A DNA stretch of 64,000 nt, from NCBI GenBank assembly GCA_025677815.1, contig JAIXMP010000009.1, positions 1,426,001-1,490,000 of the forward strand. The letters run 5' to 3'. Below, piece after piece: positions 59,899-64,000 of the stretch. Within the stretch, counting starts at the first letter, position 1; each line of letters opens with the position of its first letter. Under the pieces are notes generated by a model that did not search any database, was not told the origin of the DNA, and was given only the letters and a program-made list of their open reading frames with translations. The translations under genes were made by a program, and so were the position numbers. The DNA is from Phascolomyces articulosus. Lineage: Eukaryota; Mucoromycota; Mucoromycetes; Mucorales; Lichtheimiaceae.

Positions 59899-60468
59899 TT
59901 AGTATTTTTCATTTTCTGGCAAAACCACAACATTGACAGCATCCACACTAGCTAAACGTCGATCTTCAGTTCGTCGAACAGCTAATAACAATGATTTATC
60001 ACCAGGTTTGCTCATTGCTGCTGCGGGCACTGTGAATGGGAATACAAGTTCACCTAATGGACCACCACCTAAGGTCGTCTGACGAGCATTTGAGAAAAAG
60101 ATGGATACAGTTTCTTTTCTTGGTACAGAATCATTGAATGTCTAATAATAAAATAATTTAACAATTACTCAAACCAGCTCTTTTAATTCTTTGTAATACA
60201 ACGACTGAAATTTACCACGTTGACATGTTGACCAATTCTCCAAACGGTATCTTTAGTTGGATAAATAATATCTATATCATAAAATGGTGAAGAAAATGTG
60301 ATGAGTTTTTTTCAAGTTTGCCATTGTACTTGATATAGATAGTGTTACGTGGTCCGTGCCATAATTTAAAGTACCTCCAGCTTCATTATCGCCTGCTCGA
60401 TCTTGTGCAACAACACTCAAAGTAGCAAGTGCTAAAAGGAAAAAAATCTTCAAGTAACTGGCTATCAT
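59899..60468 (-). CDS. Secreted Kre9/Knh1-like protein (copy A)
   Basis: Three exons (60468-60375, 60271-60216, 60141-59899) encode 130 residues. The N-terminus 'MIASYLKIFFLLALATLSVV' is a clear signal peptide, with cleavage likely after AQ or nearby. The mature part starts 'DIIYPTKDTVWRIGQHVNV', the typical opening of the Ser/Thr-rich Kre9/Knh1-type beta-sandwich domain found on fungal cell-surface proteins. It continues 'ETVSIFFSNARQTTL' and 'LVFPFTVPAAAM', then ends 'DAVNVVVLPENEKY' without a GPI signal. Family members influence cell-wall beta-1,6-glucan, but most small ones have unknown roles. The neighbouring gene (60792-61433) is a diverged tandem paralogue on the same strand with the same intron after the 'hTLG/hLLG' strand. 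The exon 2 acceptor choice depends on family continuity. Confidence 0.8.
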
Positions 60469-60791
60469 TGTAACGTAATGATTGTATCAAAATAAAGGAA
60501 AATCAACGGATCAACATAATTGTGAAATTATAAGGATTTATATATTTAATTTTTTATTATTACAGGTTTCAATCGTTATAGAACAAAAATTATACGGTTT
60601 TATACATGATTAAAAGCAAACAAAGATCAAGAGATATAAACAAACAGAAGTAAAAGAAGAGAAAGGAAATGAAAGTATGTACAAGGATTATCATAAACTA
60701 ACTAAAAAAAGCAAAATGGATGATACAAAATAAAAATAAATATGTTTGTTGATTGAAAAAAAAAAAAAAAAACAAATGGATCGACTCTTTT
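60469..60791. other. Spacer between tandem Kre9/Knh1-like genes
   Basis: 323 bases, A-rich with poly-A near 60757-60772. It must contain the 3' end of copy B and the promoter of copy A. Nothing else is seen. Confidence 0.5.
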
Positions 60792-61433
60792 TTAGACGAA
60801 ATCGTCATTGGAAATAATTGATGCTGGACCTTCCTGTTCTTGATCTTGTTGCTGTATTTCAATAGGAGTTGATGTTTCATTCACTGCAGCTGGAGATGAA
60901 GTAGTACCATCATCTTGTTGTTGCTGTTCACTGGATGTTACATTCGTTGGAGGAGGCATGATTATCTTGACGGGAACATTATCTACATCCCAAAGGTAAA
61001 GGTTTCGTCGAAATACAGCGAGGAGATGGGAACTATTTCTATCTTCCGGTGTCACAGCACTTTCTGGCACAACAAATGTGAATTGACCTTGCTTTGCCGG
61101 ACCATCTATATATAAAAATAAAAAACAATTTTTTGTATCAGTATCGAATACATTGGGATGATCTCCCCGACACATTGTGCACTTCACACACAAGCTTATT
61201 ATTATCCGTGTATAGTAAAATAACTTACATCCTAATAAATGTGAACGATCTTCATCAAAAAAGATAGCTACTGTATCATTATCTGTATAATGTGATCCAT
61301 CATACGTGACCGTTGTGGAAAGACCTGCATATAAAGTATCATAAGGTTGAGGTGTTTCGAAATTGCCAGCAGCGACAATAGCACTCAATGATGATGAGAG
61401 TGCAGCTAAAAAGATAAGTGGGGAAAATTTCAT
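60792..61433 (-). CDS. Secreted Kre9/Knh1-like protein (copy B)
   Basis: Two exons, 61433-61229 and 61105-60792, encode 172 residues. 'MKFSPLIFLAALSSSLSAIV' is a signal peptide. 'ETPQPYDTLYAGLSTTVTYD' is the divergent counterpart of the 'YPTKDTVWRIGQHVNV' opening in copy A. 'NDTVAIFFDEDRSHLLGYG' and 'GQFTFVVPESAV' then align with copy A segments. 'SSHLLAVFRRNLYLWDVDNV' continues the domain, and a Gln/Ser/Thr/Glu-rich tail of about 50 residues replaces the short end of copy A. N-glycosylation sites (NDT, NSS, NVT, NET) fit secretion. No hydrophobic GPI-type end is present. The donor/acceptor pair was chosen because it restores the paralogue alignment; reading through meets stops. Confidence 0.75.
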   Translation of the reverse strand: MKFSPLIFLAALSSSLSAIVAAGNFETPQPYDTLYAGLSTTVTYDGSHYTDNDTVAIFFDEDRSHLLGCKLFYYTRIIISLCVKCTMCRGDHPNVFDTDTKNCFLFLYIDGPAKQGQFTFVVPESAVTPEDRNSSHLLAVFRRNLYLWDVDNVPVKIIMPPPTNVTSSEQQQQDDGTTSSPAAVNETSTPIEIQQQDQEQEGPASIISNDDFV

Positions 61434-62396
61434 TTTTTTAAAGGTTTGAATAGATAGAAATGGATATATAAATAAGAATATGAACAAATGAATTGTAGTA
61501 AATTCCAAGAATAAAAAAAGGCTGTTCAAACTTAAGTTCTTTTATACCTTGCTCTCTTTTATCGAAATTCGGATTTCGCTTAAACCATTTTCAGGGCCTG
61601 TGCGTGCATTGTTTAATCTCATTCCGTCCCAAGAGCGACGAACGGTAGTTCGAAATGCTGTGGTAAAAAAAATTGAAACACCAATCATACGATTAAAAAT
61701 TCTTTCTCAATTTTTCCATGGAAACTTTTCTATCATGCAAAACGATGTCCCGACGAAACAGTAATGGATGAGTAAGTGGCTATCATCATAAAAATAGAGT
61801 CACATCCTATATAGTATGTGAAAAAAAATAAGAGCCAAGGGAATTTGAGAAAGAGATGCACGATGATGAATTGAAACGAAAAATGTAAAACGACATTATT
61901 TTATTGGTTAAGAATCATGTCTTACTGCATATGGCAGAATAATATATAGTATGGATAATAGCTATATACCAAATTAGAAAGAAAAGAAAGTGTCAAATAT
62001 TGAATAAAGAGGGGAAGGTAAAAGAAGAAGAATTGGTACCAAGAGATGGTAATAATGATACATTTTCTTCGTAGATAGTTAAACGAAAGAATATTATTAA
62101 AGACTAAGTTTATCCGATAAAAGCATATTATTCTAGAACTTCTGTTAATTTTTTTATTATAAGTTTACGTACGGCGCGTTTTTAACCGTCCCTTCTCTCG
62201 TTTAGAGGAATTTTCCGGCCGAGATCAAATCCTCGGAGGAACTATACAAACGAGCAAGAAATGGTTTTACTTGACAAAGATAGAATGTAGGAATATAGCA
62301 GTGTATGTATAGTATTATAAAAAAAAATCTTATCCAAATTGACATATAGTGCTACTATTTTTCCTTGAAGTCAGCAGTTTACAATTTCTTCGATGA
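61434..62396. other. Intergenic region, no clear gene
   Basis: It contains the copy B promoter, a GC-richer island at 62165-62240 with 'GTACGGCGCG' and 'TTCCGGCCGAG' words, and the 3' flank of the next gene. A plus-strand ORF at 61549-61764 (71 residues) is unconvincing. Confidence 0.45.
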
Positions 62397-63062
62397 TTAG
62401 TCCAATCTTATATTATGTTGTATTGAGATCTTGAAATGTTCTCTAAAGATAAATAATGCAAAAGAAGTAAAATGTTCATCCGCGCACAGACATTACACGC
62501 TGAGGCTTTGGTTCGAACAACTGTGTTGAAAAATCATGGGTACGATTCTTCGAAAATTACATCCACATAATAAAGAAAATTTACACTCTTTTGAGCCCTG
62601 AGCCTACTCTCACTTAGAAGACTAGCTCACAAGATAGATTTAAAAGCTGCGTCGATCTAAGACAGAAAAATACCTCCCGCAGCACATAATCTGAAGCCCA
62701 TGCTCGTGAACAAAAAGAACAACGTAAATGCTCTTGGTTCTCGAGCATTGTAACTTAGAGTTCTAATAGAAAAAAATGAAGTAGGTCAAAAATGGCACAT
62801 TCCATGAATCAGGTTAAAAAAAAGGAAAAAAAAGGAAGTACTCCATTCATAAATATAATAAAAACACACGCAACCCATAACCCATCCATCCATCCATCCA
62901 TCCGTCCATCATTAGAAAAATAAGAGAAATAGAACTATTACTTACAGAAGTACAACATACATGAGATTCATCCGTGTAAGGGAGTACTTGAAAACAATAG
63001 ATAATACTTGTAGATTGTTTTTCAACTTGATAAACAGATAGAGATAAATCTTCAATGACTCC
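62397..63062 (-). CDS. Unknown gene, 3' exons only
   Basis: Three exon-like blocks on the minus strand join in frame. The first is 63062-62946 (after 'ctttcttcag', containing 'GVIEDLSLSVYQVEKQ' and 'YCFQVLPYTDESH', ending at 'gtaagt'; an alternative donor ends it at 62961). The second is 62762-62674 ('RTKSIYVVLFVHEHGLQI', after 'ttctattag'). The third is 62442-62397 ('HFKISIQHNIRLD', then TAA). The strand pattern looks like a small beta-rich domain. I do not recognise it. The 5' part is missing from the model; it may lie beyond the MITE at 63202-63591, which would then sit in an intron or the promoter. A competing reading of the second block begins 'MLENQEHLRCSFCSRAW', a zinc-finger-like start, so the gene boundaries are open. 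Confidence 0.35.
62881..62910 (+). repeat. CATC tetranucleotide repeat
   Basis: Six to seven CATC units with one CGTC variant, inside a predicted intron of the unknown minus-strand gene. Confidence 0.9.
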
Positions 63063-63201
63063 CTGAAGAAAGGGGAATACACAATACAAATCACAGACAG
63101 AAGGATTTTATTCTAATAAAAAATGGAATGAGTCAAAATGGCAAGCTCAATAAATTGGGAGAAAAAGATATATAAAACAGTAAACGAGTTTTATGATTAT
63201 A

Positions 63202-63591
63202 CAGTGGTCCCCCGCCTTTTGCAACAGTGGTAATTCCAGCAATTTTGGTGCAGAAATCGAGTAATTGCAAAAACAAAGGTATCTAGTATTTTTGTATTAC
63301 TCATGCTGTCATGTGTTGTTCTATCATAAACCTGTTGCACTGTATCGTAAAGTAGATAAAGACTTTTTGATTACACATGAAATTACCTCATTAAATTGCA
63401 GCAGGTGTGATTCCACTCATTCTTTGCAAAATAAAAGGTGAATTTACATCCGATAAGATGTAACACTTGTAAATAACGATGCAAATTGCGAATGTGCAGA
63501 TTTTATAAGTATTTATGGTAATTCTCACTAAATTGGTACAGAAATCGTAGATAATGCAAAAAGTGGAGGTGCAAAAAGTGGGGGACAACTG
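63202..63591. mobile_element. Pogo-related MITE, 390 bp
   Basis: Imperfect 22-bp terminal inverted repeats: the left is CAGTGGTCCCCCGCCTTTTGCA and the right, reverse-complemented, is CAGTTGTCCCCCACTTTTTGCA in three-mismatch agreement (written in parts: CAGT, T/GGTCCCCC, then TTTTGCA). TA lies on both sides (63200-63201, 63592-63593). There is no coding capacity. Two subterminal segments, 63228-63273 and 63516-63562, are direct repeats sharing 'TGGTAATTC', 'ATTGGTACAGAAATCG'-like and 'TGCAAAAA' words. The termini match those of the full pogo-like element at 17 of 22 positions, so that transposase or a relative may have moved it. Confidence 0.8.
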
Positions 63592-64000
63592 TAGAGCAGA
63601 ATGGGATATAACGGAGAGAGTCATCATCATACTATAAAAGGTGCTTTCGATGTGGTCAATTAATATTATCACACGTCGATTATCAAATATTAAAAAAGAC
63701 AAGAATAGAGTATTGTCAAATGTAAGCTTAAGTCAAGCATGTCTTTTTAGGTAAGTTTCTTTGTAATAACGTTTCAAAAGTAATAAAGTCCAGAAAAAAT
63801 TAGATTGAAGGTTGTGAAAGGAAGTCAGATCGGTTCCTTTTATTAACTGTTTTCTTTCTGAATCTTTTATAAAATGGTATTCTGCTCGGTAAGAGTGATT
63901 TTGTGAAGTTAATGAAATAAACTAAAATAATGAAATGCAACTTAGATAAATACATATGTGGGATCATAGGTTTGATTATGATGTGAACTAGAGGATGGGA
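63592..64000. other. Window end, nothing recognised
   Basis: AT-rich sequence beyond the MITE. A minus-strand ATG series near 63630 could be the 5' end of the neighbouring unknown gene, but no splice pattern supports it. Confidence 0.4.

Noticed and set aside
62480..62540. tRNA gene suggested by a 'GGTTCGAAC' B-box-like word
   Set aside because: No matching A box, acceptor stem or anticodon arm could be folded around it on the plus strand.

Overview
The window is nuclear DNA of a filamentous fungus, most likely an early-diverging one (Mucoromycota, probably Mucorales). The evidence is an AT-rich, microsatellite-laden sequence, short GT-AG introns in nearly every gene, and fungal families such as a velvet regulator, Kre9/Knh1-like secreted proteins, Mdm31 and a cytochrome-b5-fused fumarate reductase. 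The species assignment is inference; the protein families are read directly from the translations. I rebuilt the exon structures by hand from splice sites and reading-frame continuity, so individual junctions could be off by a few bases.

Layout. 1-1.3 kb: a PQQ-type beta-propeller gene (-). 2.1-6.2 kb: unrecognised or decayed exon-like pieces and a 60-bp piece of the 18S rRNA 3' end. 7.4-8.6 kb: ribosomal protein uL2 (-). 11.3-13.2 kb: velvet regulator (+). 16.9-18.4 kb: a small basic protein and the mitochondrial pyruvate carrier subunit MPC2 (+). 19.8-27.1 kb: UBC9 (+), a Cyk3-like transglutaminase-fold protein (-) and calcineurin A (-). 28.4-31.0 kb: unrecognised, frameshifted coding relics (-). 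31.2-33.9 kb: glycerol-3-phosphate acyltransferase (+). 34-38 kb: gene-poor. 38.2-44.1 kb: kinesin-3 of the Unc104/KIF1 type (+). 45.6-50.3 kb: fumarate reductase-cytochrome b5 (+), convergent with a multi-membrane-span GT31 glycosyltransferase (-). 51.9-55.9 kb: a transposon island, where an apparently intact pogo/Tigger-like DNA transposon sits inside older non-LTR retrotransposon debris. 55.9-61.4 kb: MDM31 (+), REV7 (-) and two tandem Kre9/Knh1-like genes (-). 62.4-63.6 kb: the 3' exons of an unknown gene and a 390-bp MITE whose termini resemble those of the pogo element.

The ordinary genes are mostly unlinked housekeeping functions: translation, sumoylation, calcium signalling, cytokinesis, lipid synthesis, vesicle transport, mitochondrial metabolism and shape, DNA-damage tolerance and cell wall. 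I see no biosynthetic cluster or defence system. The most distinctive material is mobile. The pogo-like element has a complete 542-residue transposase with a DDD triad, three introns, TA target duplications, and an exact 264-bp tandem duplication of one terminus. The MITE has related inverted ends and direct subterminal repeats. Other unusual points are the polytopic N-terminus of the GT31 enzyme, a 13-nt internal exon in the acyltransferase gene, and 9-nt and 16-nt first coding exons in the GT31 and REV7 genes.
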